NCBI RefSeq assembly: GCF_020880815.1
Contig: NZ_JAJITD010000017.1
Span: forward strand, 101,684-165,683
DNA from: Paraburkholderia sejongensis
GTDB taxonomy: Bacteria; Pseudomonadota; Gammaproteobacteria; Burkholderiales; Burkholderiaceae
Direction of reading: 5' to 3'
Length of the DNA stretch: 64,000 nt
Part shown: positions 43,197 to 50,767 of the stretch, piece after piece
Layout of the letters: each line of letters starts with the position of its first letter
How positions within the stretch are numbered: the stretch's first letter is position 1
Made by a program: the position numbers and the translations under genes
The notes under the pieces: generated by a model
Database searches by the model: none
What the model was told of the DNA's origin: nothing
The model's input: only the letters and a program-made list of their open reading frames with translations

Positions 43197-44162
43197 CTAT
43201 CCTCGTCGATTTGGAAGATCCAGACCATCGGTGACAGTCACCGTAATAGTGACAGGTGGGAATATTTGGAACTCCAGCTCTTTTCCGAAGTGTTTCCCGA
43301 TGTCGTGAATGACGCTCTCATCTCCTGTAACGATTTTTAACGCAAGGTCGTTATCGTGAGCTTGCGTAAGGATATCGTCGTATCGATAGTAGCTCTCGGC
43401 GGTAAAGTGATGCGCAATAAACCAAGAGAGAGGCATATTGGATTTGAAAAGACCTTGGTGCACGCCAGCGACGTCTTTGGGCGGTGCATTAGTGTTCGAA
43501 ACGAATACGCCAGCGGCCACGGTTGGCGAGCCATTCATGATGTCGTCTCTCAATTCAAGGCCCAAGGCATAGTCGAATATGCTGTCGCCAGTTGCCTCAC
43601 GTCGCAGATACGAAAGTACGTAGCGTTCTTCGTCATCCAGGAATTCTGGGCGCGGACAGTACAGAAGATACTTGATGAAATCTTCTCCAACAAACTTACG
43701 CAGTTCGTCGATCCGTTGCTGTTGCTCTGCGTCTGTTGAGGAGAACTTGGATCGCGATGAATACTCCAGAGGAACTTTAGAGATAGGAAAAGCTCGTTTC
43801 GCCTGTAGCAACCACGCGCTGGTGCGGCTTTTAGTCGAGCGAAACGTGTCTCTGTACTCGATCACAAGGCCGATATCGGACTGCGTGACATAATGTTCCA
43901 CTGCCGAGCTATAGGAATGGGCGTCAATCTGCAACTCAACGGAAGTTTTTTCGTCGATCTTGTTAAGCTTCTTCCGTAGCTTTTTAAGTGGATAGATCAA
44001 CGAATATTCTTCTTGCACTTTTTCATCGAAAAGATCAGTGAATAGGAAATTGATGGCCGCTTCATCCCACGGTCGAGATGTTCGAGCTAGTTTGCTTGAC
44101 AGAGCCCGGTCAATGGAGTCGAAATGTTTGATAATGAGGTTTAGCGCAATCGGCGAGAGCAA
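43197..44162 (-). CDS. Hypothetical protein with possible PD-(D/E)XK nuclease core, 5'-truncated
   Basis: About 321 aa from a TTG at 44162; no ATG exists, and the open frame continues upstream (IRIDGDLR precedes) to a TGA at 44208, so the real N-terminus is probably lost. Residues about 95-130 read SDIGLVIEYRD...TSAWLLQAKR, an Asp-(x)n-Gln-x-Lys arrangement that fits the QxK variant of PD-(D/E)XK nucleases, as in Mrr-like enzymes. The rest is charged and unrecognised. GC content and codon use are lower than in the host genes. Possibly a defence-type gene remnant. Confidence 0.55.
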   Translation of the reverse strand: MLSPIALNLIIKHFDSIDRALSSKLARTSRPWDEAAINFLFTDLFDEKVQEEYSLIYPLKKLRKKLNKIDEKTSVELQIDAHSYSSAVEHYVTQSDIGLVIEYRDTFRSTKSRTSAWLLQAKRAFPISKVPLEYSSRSKFSSTDAEQQQRIDELRKFVGEDFIKYLLYCPRPEFLDDEERYVLSYLRREATGDSIFDYALGLELRDDIMNGSPTVAAGVFVSNTNAPPKDVAGVHQGLFKSNMPLSWFIAHHFTAESYYRYDDILTQAHDNDLALKIVTGDESVIHDIGKHFGKELEFQIFPPVTITVTVTDGLDLPNRRG

Positions 44163-44610
44163 TCTCAGATCTCCATCAATGCGGATTAGTTGTGAGGTTA
44201 GAGCGTGTCAGGCACGTTCGGTCAGCCTTGGTGCCGGGGCGGGACGCTAAGACGCTAGCCTTGACCAACGGATATTTCTGAACGGAGCATAGCAGTTGGC
44301 CGCCCGGTGCCGTTCCGATGCCAACCGGGATTTAAACACGTTAAGACATATTTGTGAACGACAACGGCGCCTCGCATGTTGAAGCTGGAACAGGTTGGGG
44401 TCTAGTGGGTGAGTCGCTCGGGGGTTGCGAAATACGTGGATGCCTTCGCGCCAGTGCTCTTTGTAATCGCGCTTTTCGACCACAGGTGGAATGGCTGCGG
44501 TATCTCTTGAGCGTCTGTACGAGCCCCGGTAACCACAGCCAGTGAATTCGGACTACACAAGCCAGCGAGGCGGCCCATCTGATTGAACTTTGGAATTGTC
44601 GCTTAGGTTG
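44163..44610. other. Island DNA with a possible gene remnant
   Basis: 448 bases left of the IS element with no intact gene. A minus-strand frame at about 44545-44330 reads EHWREGIHVFRNPRATHPL, which looks protein-like, but lacks a start and family match; I treat it as a possible decayed fragment. Confidence 0.35.
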
Positions 44611-44647
44611 TGGAGTTGCCCCTGTAACTCAGGACAGGCGGACACCG

Positions 44648-45541
44648 TTAGATTGATGACTCCGCTGCACGCCTGAACTCGCGAGGCGAGCGATATTTCA
44701 GTGCTTTGTGCGGGTGGCGCTCATTGTAGTGTTCAAACGCAACGGCCAGACGCGAGAGGGCCGTCGGCGCGTCAGCCTTATCCATATAGGCGACGTAATT
44801 GTGCTTCATGGTCTTCACGAACGACTCAGCCATACCGTTACTCTGCGGCGAGCGCACGGGCGTGGTCAGTGGCTGCAGGCCCAGTTCGCGCGCAAAGCTG
44901 CGCGTGCGATGGTCGATGTAGGCCGAGCCGTTGTCCGTCAGCCATTCGATGGAGTGCGCGGCCTGCGTGGTGCTGAAGCGCTGTTCGACGGCAGCCAGCA
45001 TCACGTCGCGCACCACGTCGCCGCTATAGCCTCCAGTTGTCGCAGCCCAGCTAATCGCCTCCCGGTCGCAGCAGTCCAGCGCGAACGTTACGCGCAGCGG
45101 CGTGCCATCGTCGCACCGGAACTCAAAGCCATCGGAGCACCAGCGGGTATCGCTGCGGTCCACGGCAACGCGACCGTCATGCCGCCGCGTGTCTCGCCGT
45201 ACGCCGGGACGGCGCAACAGCAACTGGTGTTCACGCATAACGCGATACACACGCTTGTGGTTGATGCATGGCGCGCTGGTCTGTTCTCGACTGCGGCGCA
45301 GCAGTGCCCAGATGCGTCGGTAGCCGTAGGTCGGCAGATGCGCTACGTGGGCCTGGATTTCCTCGACCAATTCCGTGTCGTCGGTCGGTCTGGCGCTACG
45401 ACCATCTTGCCAATCGGACGAGCGAGCCTGTTTCGCTGCTACGCCAGAGCGCGCCACGCCGAGAACTTCACAGACCGTTTTCAATGGTCGTCCCCCGGCA
45501 GCAAGGGCGAGCGCGCAATCAGGTTTTTTGAGCGACCCCAT
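44648..45541 (-). CDS. IS3-family transposase OrfB (DDE integrase)
   Basis: 297 aa. HTH_21/IS3 helical part with HLPTYGYRRIWALLRR, then an rve integrase core with Asp in RWCSDGFEF, Asp in LTDNGSAY and Glu in SNGMAESFVKTMK, the DD(35)E triad. In this family it is made as an OrfAB fusion by -1 frameshifting; the overlap with orfA holds the slippery heptamer A_AAA_AAC (45529-45523 on the minus strand). Confidence 0.92.
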   Translation of the reverse strand: MGSLKKPDCALALAAGGRPLKTVCEVLGVARSGVAAKQARSSDWQDGRSARPTDDTELVEEIQAHVAHLPTYGYRRIWALLRRSREQTSAPCINHKRVYRVMREHQLLLRRPGVRRDTRRHDGRVAVDRSDTRWCSDGFEFRCDDGTPLRVTFALDCCDREAISWAATTGGYSGDVVRDVMLAAVEQRFSTTQAAHSIEWLTDNGSAYIDHRTRSFARELGLQPLTTPVRSPQSNGMAESFVKTMKHNYVAYMDKADAPTALSRLAVAFEHYNERHPHKALKYRSPREFRRAAESSI

Positions 45542-45882
45542 TGCACGGCTTCCTTCAGGATTTCGACTTCCATCGTCTTCTTCCCGAGTAGTCGTTGCAG
45601 TTCCTTGATTTCCTTGATGGCTGCGGCGAGCTCTGATGCCGGCACGACAGTCTCGCCCGCTTTCACTGCTGCCAGACTGCCTTCCTGGTATTGCTTGCGC
45701 CAGCCGAACACCTGGTTGGCGTTGACGCCGTGCCGACGGGCCACGGCCGACACCGATGCTCCGGCCTCCAGCGTTTCCTGCACGATGGCGATTTTTTCCT
45801 GCGCCGTGCGCCGCCGACGGCGCTCCGGTTCACTCAGTATTTCGATGGGTTCCACGTAATGACTAGGCTTATTGTTAGGCAC
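45481..45882 (-). CDS. IS3-family OrfA (helix-turn-helix DNA-binding protein)
   Basis: 133 aa. RRRRTAQEKIAIVQETLEAGASVSAVARRHGVNANQVFGWRKQY is the HTH_Tnp_1 domain, followed by a leucine-zipper-like coiled coil (KEIKELQRLLGKKTMEVEILKEA) used for multimerisation. Its codons TCA AAA AAC near the 3' end form the frameshift site from which OrfAB is produced. OrfA alone acts as a repressor/regulator of transposition in related elements. Confidence 0.9.
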   Translation of the reverse strand: MPNNKPSHYVEPIEILSEPERRRRRTAQEKIAIVQETLEAGASVSAVARRHGVNANQVFGWRKQYQEGSLAAVKAGETVVPASELAAAIKEIKELQRLLGKKTMEVEILKEAVQWGRSKNLIARSPLLPGDDH

Positions 45883-45940
45883 AAGACTATCCCTTATTTT
45901 AAGAGAGTCCTCGTGTCCTCAGATACGTGGGGCTGCTCCA

Positions 45941-46591
45941 GGTTGCCCGGCATAATTGCCGCAATATGTGTATGGCGATCGTGTGCAAAGAAATTTGCAG
46001 GGATGCTTCGTTTAGCAAGAACGTGTCGTTCCAAATTTTCGCGGTGACCGTCATCGGTCACCCGCACGCCGTACAGGTACCGTGGTTCGACAAGCAGGGC
46101 ATCGCGACCATGCGTCTTGCGCGGCATAGTGCTGCCGCTGCGGACGGTCGGACCGGTACGCTGCTCGTATCGAGCGTCCATAAATGTCCACGCGGCGAGG
46201 CCGAGCGAATGACCCTTCACGGCTGGTTGTACCTGTTCAGTTATGGCGCCGCAAAGCTGCCGCTGACGCAGCGAACGGCGGCTTTCGTTAACGGGGGCTG
46301 AATGCGTACAGTCGGCCTCAAACGGACCGTGGCCTGACGCGTTTTTCTGACATTGGGAAAGTCGCTTCACCTTGAAAGTCGTCGCAGCTATCATGAGGTC
46401 GCCACGGGCGGGTCCGGGTCGCGAGTCGGAAACGGCGCCCGGGACCGGACTCGGTCCCGGCTATGAAAGATCAACCGGGCGTTGGGCGTAAATGAGGCGT
46501 CCTGCGACGGGCTATGTTTTTGCATCGTCAGGGCTGGATTCCCCACTTGTGGCAGACTTGCGACCATGAGAACCAAGGCAAGAGGGCCGCG
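45941..46591. other. Island DNA right of the IS element
   Basis: 651 bases. Open frames exist on both strands (minus 46394-45894, plus 45927-46301) but neither has a ribosome site, codon bias or recognised family. The 45941 boundary was continuous with 44610 before IS insertion; no interrupted gene can be named. Confidence 0.35.
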
Positions 46592-47239
46592 ATGGACACC
46601 ACTTTGAAGTTGGGAGATTTGGCGATTGTGCTTGCTACGTTCGGCGGGCCAATTGCAGCTGTGCAAATCCAGAAATATCTGGACCGCCGGGGCGAGACCA
46701 ACCGCCGGCAAGTAGCAGTTTTCCGGGCGTTGATGGGTACCCGCGCTACGCCTAACTCCCCCGATCACGTGAACGCCTTGAATGCCGTGCCGCTGGAGTT
46801 CCACAAGGTAGAGAGCGTTACCGGAGCATGGTCGGACCTGTTGATGCACCTCAACACGGACTCTAAGGCGCACCCAGATCAATGGCAACGGATGCGCATC
46901 GATCGCTTTCTGTCTCTGTTAAAGGCAATGGGGGCGCACCTTAAATATAAGTTTCGAGAGGCAGAACTACAGGACCATGCCTATTTCCCTGAGTGGCAAG
47001 GCATGCTCATGGCCGAACAAGACCTGTTGCGCAAGGGATTGCTAGACCTGTTGACGGGTAAGACGTCGTTGCCTATGACGGTGACAGGCTTTCCCGCTGA
47101 TCCCGAGATGGCAAAGCGTACCGCAGCGCTACAGGGGCTATTGATTGAATGGCTGGAGGGCAAACGCGCACCCCACTTGGGTGCCGCCCCAGAGGCCAGT
47201 GCGCCCCCGCCAAATGAGCGCAATAACCGACCTTCATGA
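46592..47239 (+). CDS. DUF6680-like membrane-anchored protein
   Basis: 215 aa from ATG 46592. An N-terminal hydrophobic segment (LGDLAIVLATFGGPIAAVQIQKYLD) is followed by a cytoplasmic helical domain with RRQVAVFRALMGTRATPNSPDHVNALNAVPLEF, the hallmark of DUF6680. The C-terminus is Pro/Ala-rich. Function unknown; such genes occur sporadically, fitting an accessory island. Less GC-biased third positions than the core genes. Confidence 0.7.
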   Translation: MDTTLKLGDLAIVLATFGGPIAAVQIQKYLDRRGETNRRQVAVFRALMGTRATPNSPDHVNALNAVPLEFHKVESVTGAWSDLLMHLNTDSKAHPDQWQRMRIDRFLSLLKAMGAHLKYKFREAELQDHAYFPEWQGMLMAEQDLLRKGLLDLLTGKTSLPMTVTGFPADPEMAKRTAALQGLLIEWLEGKRAPHLGAAPEASAPPPNERNNRPS

Positions 47240-48069
47240 GACTCCCTCCCCAAGAGGGCCCCGCAGTGACGGCAACGAACCGAGGGGACAAGTCCCCCAA
47301 TCCCTAATGACCGCCCCACATGATTCGCGAACGGAAATGTTCAATGCCCATGAAGAGCTGACATTGACGTCGCGCTTGCTCTAAAGACGGCCAAGGGGCG
47401 AGTGGTGCCTTGGCGCAGGCGAAATCGTCATTCGAAGTAATCGGCGGTCTGACGACTGCAGAGCAACCCATAGCGGCCCATGGCCGGCAATTGCCCCAAT
47501 GACCGCAAAGGTCGACGACACGACGCCCCTCTCAATGATCAAATGACCGCTTTCTGAATGGAACGGCCGTCTGAATGTCTTGGCAACATATCGAACAGAG
47601 GTCTCCCCTTGGCCTTTGCGCTCACTAAGTCAAGACACCGCGAGCGGTTGCCCAACCACGCCAACTTTCGGAACGACGCTCACGGGATAGCACTTCAAGC
47701 GTGTGCGATCGGCCGCAAGCTACGTTCTCGCATTTCACCTAAGACGTCTGCTGTTGATAGCAGACGCCTCGATCTCACCCTTCCGAAGAACACAATACAC
47801 GCATCCCGCCTTTCTGCTTACGGCTGCGGCGAGCCAAACTTGATAGCGACTCTGCCAAATGTCGTGAACATTTTTTGACTCGAATGCGATCGCAGAAATC
47901 GACCGTCCAGGAAGCCGGCGCTCGCATGCCGCGTTCTGAGCCACCGCGTGAGAACCGTTGAGTGATCGCGCATGAAACGTGTAGTCCACCAAGCCCTTTG
48001 TCGCCTCCACCGTTCTAATCTCTTAATCAGTTTTAGCGTAGAAGCCGAAATGCGAGATAGCAGGCGACG

Positions 48070-48075
48070 TATAAT
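48070..48075 (+). promoter_or_regulatory. Probable -10 element for the structured RNA
   Basis: Perfect TATAAT. The transcript would begin near 48082, immediately at a perfect 7-bp hairpin (CGCCGGG / CCCGGCG, 48084-48102), then run into the antisense-type RNA. The -35 at 17-bp spacing is weak. Confidence 0.45.
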
Positions 48076-48106
48076 CACCCAGTCGCCGGGAAACACCCGG
48101 CGGCCA

Positions 48107-48252
48107 GGTTTGACAGCCTGAATGTTGAAACGCGTACGCTTGCCCAGGCAAGCGTACGTCTACCTCTGCACGTCTATACCCCAATGGGCGGGCCTTGGTA
48201 GGGGAGCCGCAAGGCTCGCTGGTTTTCGTTTCAACGCCAGTCTGTCAACCCT
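48107..48252 (+). ncRNA. Phage P4 CI / P1 C4-like antisense immunity RNA locus
   Basis: The conserved-looking core (about 48175-48252) contains GGGCGGGCCTTGGTAGGGG, a GAGCC-GCAA-GGCTC hairpin with a GNRA tetraloop and a seqB-like stretch GTTTCAACGCCAGTCTGTCAAC (48228-48249). An upstream seqA-like stretch pairs with it: TTGACAG 48110-48116 with CTGTCAA 48242-48248, CTG with CAG, and TTGAAAC 48125-48131 with GTTTCAA 48228-48234. Between them is a perfect 10-bp hairpin CGTACGCTTG / CAAGCGTACG. A weaker seqC-like match (TGAC...GGCG, 48290-48299) lies just before the downstream gene's ribosome site. Upstream seqA, central seqB and downstream seqC is the P4 CI layout. Confidence 0.6.
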
Positions 48253-48330
48253 ACTTCGTGCCCGCTCACCCCCTTTCCCAAAAAGCGAGTGACCAGGCGA
48301 TCTAGGAAGCAACAGGGAGAAGATCGCACC

Positions 48331-48750
48331 ATGCCCAGGTCCATCAAAAACCAATCCGCTTCACGTCCCCCCGTCGACGCACTCCAGTACGAAAAGCTTG
48401 CCCTTTCCGCATTCGACCTATGCGATCGTCAAGTGAATCAGCTGGAGACCCTGATCAGACTGGCATCGACGATATGTCGAAATCCTGCGGTCACACGCGA
48501 CGAACGACGGCAGCGGCAGAAGCTTCTCGAATTGCTGCTGGATACGACGGAGCAATATCACCAGGAACTGGAATGCGACCGTGAGCTGTTTCAGGTGATC
48601 GCTCTCGACGCAAAGGGCGTCCCGCACAGCCGCATCACCGCGAATCGCGCCGCGAAGCTGCTTGCCGATGCGGCGCAAAAAGCAAAGCAAACAAACGCAT
48701 CGTCCGCTCGCGCAAACACGGTCGTGCCGCCTGACACCACGAAGCACTAA
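48331..48750 (+). CDS. Hypothetical protein behind the P4-like RNA, 139 aa
   Basis: ATG 48331 with GGGAGAAG about 11 bases upstream. The product is almost wholly helical: LSAFDLCDRQVNQLETLIRL, RRQRQKLLELLLDTTEQYHQEL and ANRAAKLLADAAQKAK suggest a short coiled coil; the ends are Ser/Pro-rich. No family recognised. Its position directly behind the CI/C4-like RNA suggests the RNA controls its expression, as P4 CI and P1 C4 control the genes behind them. A toxin, kil-like or replication role is possible but not shown. Confidence 0.6.
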   Translation: MPRSIKNQSASRPPVDALQYEKLALSAFDLCDRQVNQLETLIRLASTICRNPAVTRDERRQRQKLLELLLDTTEQYHQELECDRELFQVIALDAKGVPHSRITANRAAKLLADAAQKAKQTNASSARANTVVPPDTTKH

Positions 48751-49438
48751 CCGACCAGGCATCAAGCCCTACGCCCGACGCAATGGCCGGCGAAGCCGGT
48801 CATCCGTCGCGCCAGCGCTTCACCGGCGAAGCAATCCACTCGGCGCCCTTCGCTTCTTCCGTCGCGAGCAGCACATGCGACCGCGAAAGCGGCTGCTGGG
48901 TAACGCTCACGCATATCGCCGCTAAATACCCACACCGTCCCCCTCCAAGTCAGAGCGCAGTAGAGCGCGTGCATCGGCCGCGCACCCACTGCGGCGACGC
49001 TTCACTTCGGCCGCGACAAGTTCAACCCATTGCCCAACTAACAAGTGCAGCCGACCTCGCTCCGAGCACCCCGCGAGAGATCGATAGAACCAGATGTAAC
49101 GTTTGTACATATTTTTTAGCTTGGTTACGCTCATTGAGTTCCTGTGTGGTTTCTCGAAATTATCCGCGGTATTTACGTTCCCCGAACCGCATATACCGTG
49201 GGGCTTTACCGGTGATCCTCACGAACAGCCCACAGTCGCATGGCAACACTCACGCCGGGAAAAAAAGCGACTTTTGACTGCCTGCTGACTGTCTCATTTA
49301 TCGACGACCACTCCCCGTCACTCGACAATGACTCGGCGGGTGAAACATCGTTGGCGCAGCAATCGCTGCATGCGCACCCATCAGCAACCGATCAACGATG
49401 CCTCGACGCACTCACCCGCATCGCTATTCGGAGGCGCA
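48751..49438. other. Intergenic region upstream of the hcp cassette
   Basis: 688 bases. A 75-codon minus-strand ORF (48989-48762) has no supported start or family. The stretch 49095-49200 is AT-rich (GTACATATTTTTTAGC) and is the likely promoter zone of the hcp cassette. A CCGGCGAAGCCGG palindrome occurs at about 48786. Confidence 0.4.
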
Positions 49439-49912
49439 ATGTCGGACATGTTTGTGAAGATCGATGGAATTGCAGGCGAATCAAAAGACGAATTCCATCC
49501 AAACGAAATTGAAGTGAATAGCTGGCGTTGGAAGATGGAACAACTATCGTCCATGTTGACCGGGGCAAGCCCGGGCGCCCCCAAAGCAACTATTGTCGAT
49601 CTCCAGTTCGTTCATCAAATCGACCGTTCCAGCCCAAACCTGATGCGTTACTGCCTCACCGGCAGGCGCATTCCGACGGCCGTACTCACTACTCGCAAGG
49701 CCGGTGGCGTGCCGATGGATTTCCTGAAAATCACAATGGAGAACGTTGTGATCACGTCGGTGGAACCGATCGTGTTCGATAACAGCTATTTCGAGCATGT
49801 GAGCATGTCGTTCTCCAGGGTCAAGCAGGAGTACAAGCTGCAAGGCGGCGCGGGCACCAGTGCAGGCACTGTCACTGCGAGTTTCGACATCAAGGAGAAC
49901 CGCGAACAGTGA
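49439..49912 (+). CDS. hcp: Hcp-family type VI secretion tube protein
   Basis: 157 aa. Begins MFVKIDGIAGESKDEFHPNEIEVNSW, the typical Hcp start, then PKATIVDLQFVHQIDRSSPNLMRYC (Hcp strand pair), MDFLKITMENVVITSV and SMSFSRVKQEY. Hcp hexamers stack into the T6SS inner tube and carry small effectors in their lumen. GGAGG precedes the ATG; the upstream frame is open 37 codons without homology. It heads a four-gene cassette in which each downstream gene overlaps or nearly touches the last, and no other T6SS core gene is adjacent, so it is an orphan hcp. Confidence 0.92.
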   Translation: MSDMFVKIDGIAGESKDEFHPNEIEVNSWRWKMEQLSSMLTGASPGAPKATIVDLQFVHQIDRSSPNLMRYCLTGRRIPTAVLTTRKAGGVPMDFLKITMENVVITSVEPIVFDNSYFEHVSMSFSRVKQEYKLQGGAGTSAGTVTASFDIKENREQ

Positions 49913-50301
49913 CACGCACCAAGAATTATTTCGCACTGGCGGTAGGACTGCTGTGCTTCGTGCTAACGGATCTCGCGGCAAACAAGACGTTCAACGTCTA
50001 CAAATCGTCCGTCGCGACGACAGGCCAGATCGTGCGACTGGAGCCGGATGGACGTCACCCGGTAGTGGAGTTCGTAGCAATAAGCGGAGAACACCGCGAG
50101 GCTTTAGCGCATACACGCTGGCCAGTCGAGGTTGGGCAAACAATTGCGCTCCGCTATAAGCCTGACGATCCCACCTATCCCGTTACGTTCAATCGGTTCG
50201 TTGATCTCTGGCTGCCGATCACGGTTTTCGGCGGCTTGACGGTCTTGTTCATGACGTGGGGATTGAGCGGAAAGAAGATCTGGCGACGCCGGGAATCGTG
50301 A
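49909..50301 (+). CDS. DUF3592-like membrane protein, copy 1
   Basis: 130 aa, GTG start overlapping the hcp stop (GTGA). Layout: membrane helix at about 8-24, a beta-rich extracytoplasmic segment (VATTGQIVRLEPDGRHPVVEFVAISG, QTIALRYKPDDP), second helix at about 98-118, then a basic tail. This matches DUF3592. Directly behind hcp, it could be an immunity or chaperone factor for a cassette-encoded effector (inference). Confidence 0.75.
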   Translation: MTRTKNYFALAVGLLCFVLTDLAANKTFNVYKSSVATTGQIVRLEPDGRHPVVEFVAISGEHREALAHTRWPVEVGQTIALRYKPDDPTYPVTFNRFVDLWLPITVFGGLTVLFMTWGLSGKKIWRRRES

Positions 50302-50377
50302 ACGGGTTTCGAGTCAGCGGATGTATTCGTTCAAGCATGGTCTTCGCACGTTTCTACACCATGGAGAACCTTGCACG

Positions 50378-50767
50378 GTGAAGCGACCACGAAATCATTT
50401 CGCGTTGGTGTTGGGGCTATGTCTGATTCTGCTAACAGCGATTTCCGCCGACAAGGCATTCGAGTTCTACAACTCATCAGTCGTGACGACCGGCCGCGTT
50501 GTTCGACTGCAATACGGCAAGTTTCATCCGGTGGTGGAATTTTTCGCAATGGATGGCAGCCGCTACGAAGCGTTAGCGAATACGTGGTGGTCAGTCGACG
50601 CGGGACAAGCGGTCAACGTCCGCTACACGCCTGACAACCCGGCACAGTCCGTCAAGCTCGATCGTTTCCTCGATCTATGGATACCAACAATGTTTCTCGC
50701 ATTGTTGGCGAGCTTTTGCGTGACGACGGGACTGAGTGGGGAGAAGTTTAGAGGAGGTCGATTTTAG
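50378..50767 (+). CDS. DUF3592-like membrane protein, copy 2
   Basis: 129 aa, GTG start with GGAGAACC upstream. Same architecture and clear similarity to copy 1 along its length (FALVLGLCLILLTAISADKAFEFYNSSVVTTGRVVRL, HPVVEFFAMDG, RYTPDNPAQSVKLDRFLDLWIP). The copies differ enough to suggest an old duplication. Its TAG overlaps the next gene's GTG by one base. Confidence 0.75.
   Translation: MKRPRNHFALVLGLCLILLTAISADKAFEFYNSSVVTTGRVVRLQYGKFHPVVEFFAMDGSRYEALANTWWSVDAGQAVNVRYTPDNPAQSVKLDRFLDLWIPTMFLALLASFCVTTGLSGEKFRGGRF

Larger units (their letters stand above)
44611..45940 (-). mobile_element. Intact IS3-family insertion sequence (IS2-like group)
   Basis: 1330 bp. Imperfect terminal inverted repeats lie at 44611-44636 and 45914-45940; outer ends read TGGAGTTGCCCC on the left and TGGAGCAGCCCC (reverse strand) on the right, so the element starts with TG and ends with CA. 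A 5-bp direct repeat GGTTG flanks it (44606-44610 and 45941-45945), marking the target duplication. It carries orfA and orfB in -1 overlap. The intact ends and duplication indicate relatively recent insertion. Confidence 0.9.
47240..48330. other. Island DNA with repeats and a structured-RNA locus
   Basis: 1091 bases with no credible protein gene. 47290-47560 contains three copies of AATGACCGC (47306, 47498, 47542); an inverted copy is at 42636. The right part (48070-48300) holds a TATAAT promoter and the P4 CI/C4-like RNA described separately. Confidence 0.5.

Noticed and set aside
45894..46394. 166-codon minus-strand ORF right of the IS element
   Set aside because: No start signal, family or codon bias; its 3' end runs into the IS terminal repeat, so it predates or overlaps the insertion only by chance.
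47558..48096. Overlapping ORFs on both strands before the structured RNA
   Set aside because: Neither has a ribosome site or domain; composition resembles non-coding island DNA.
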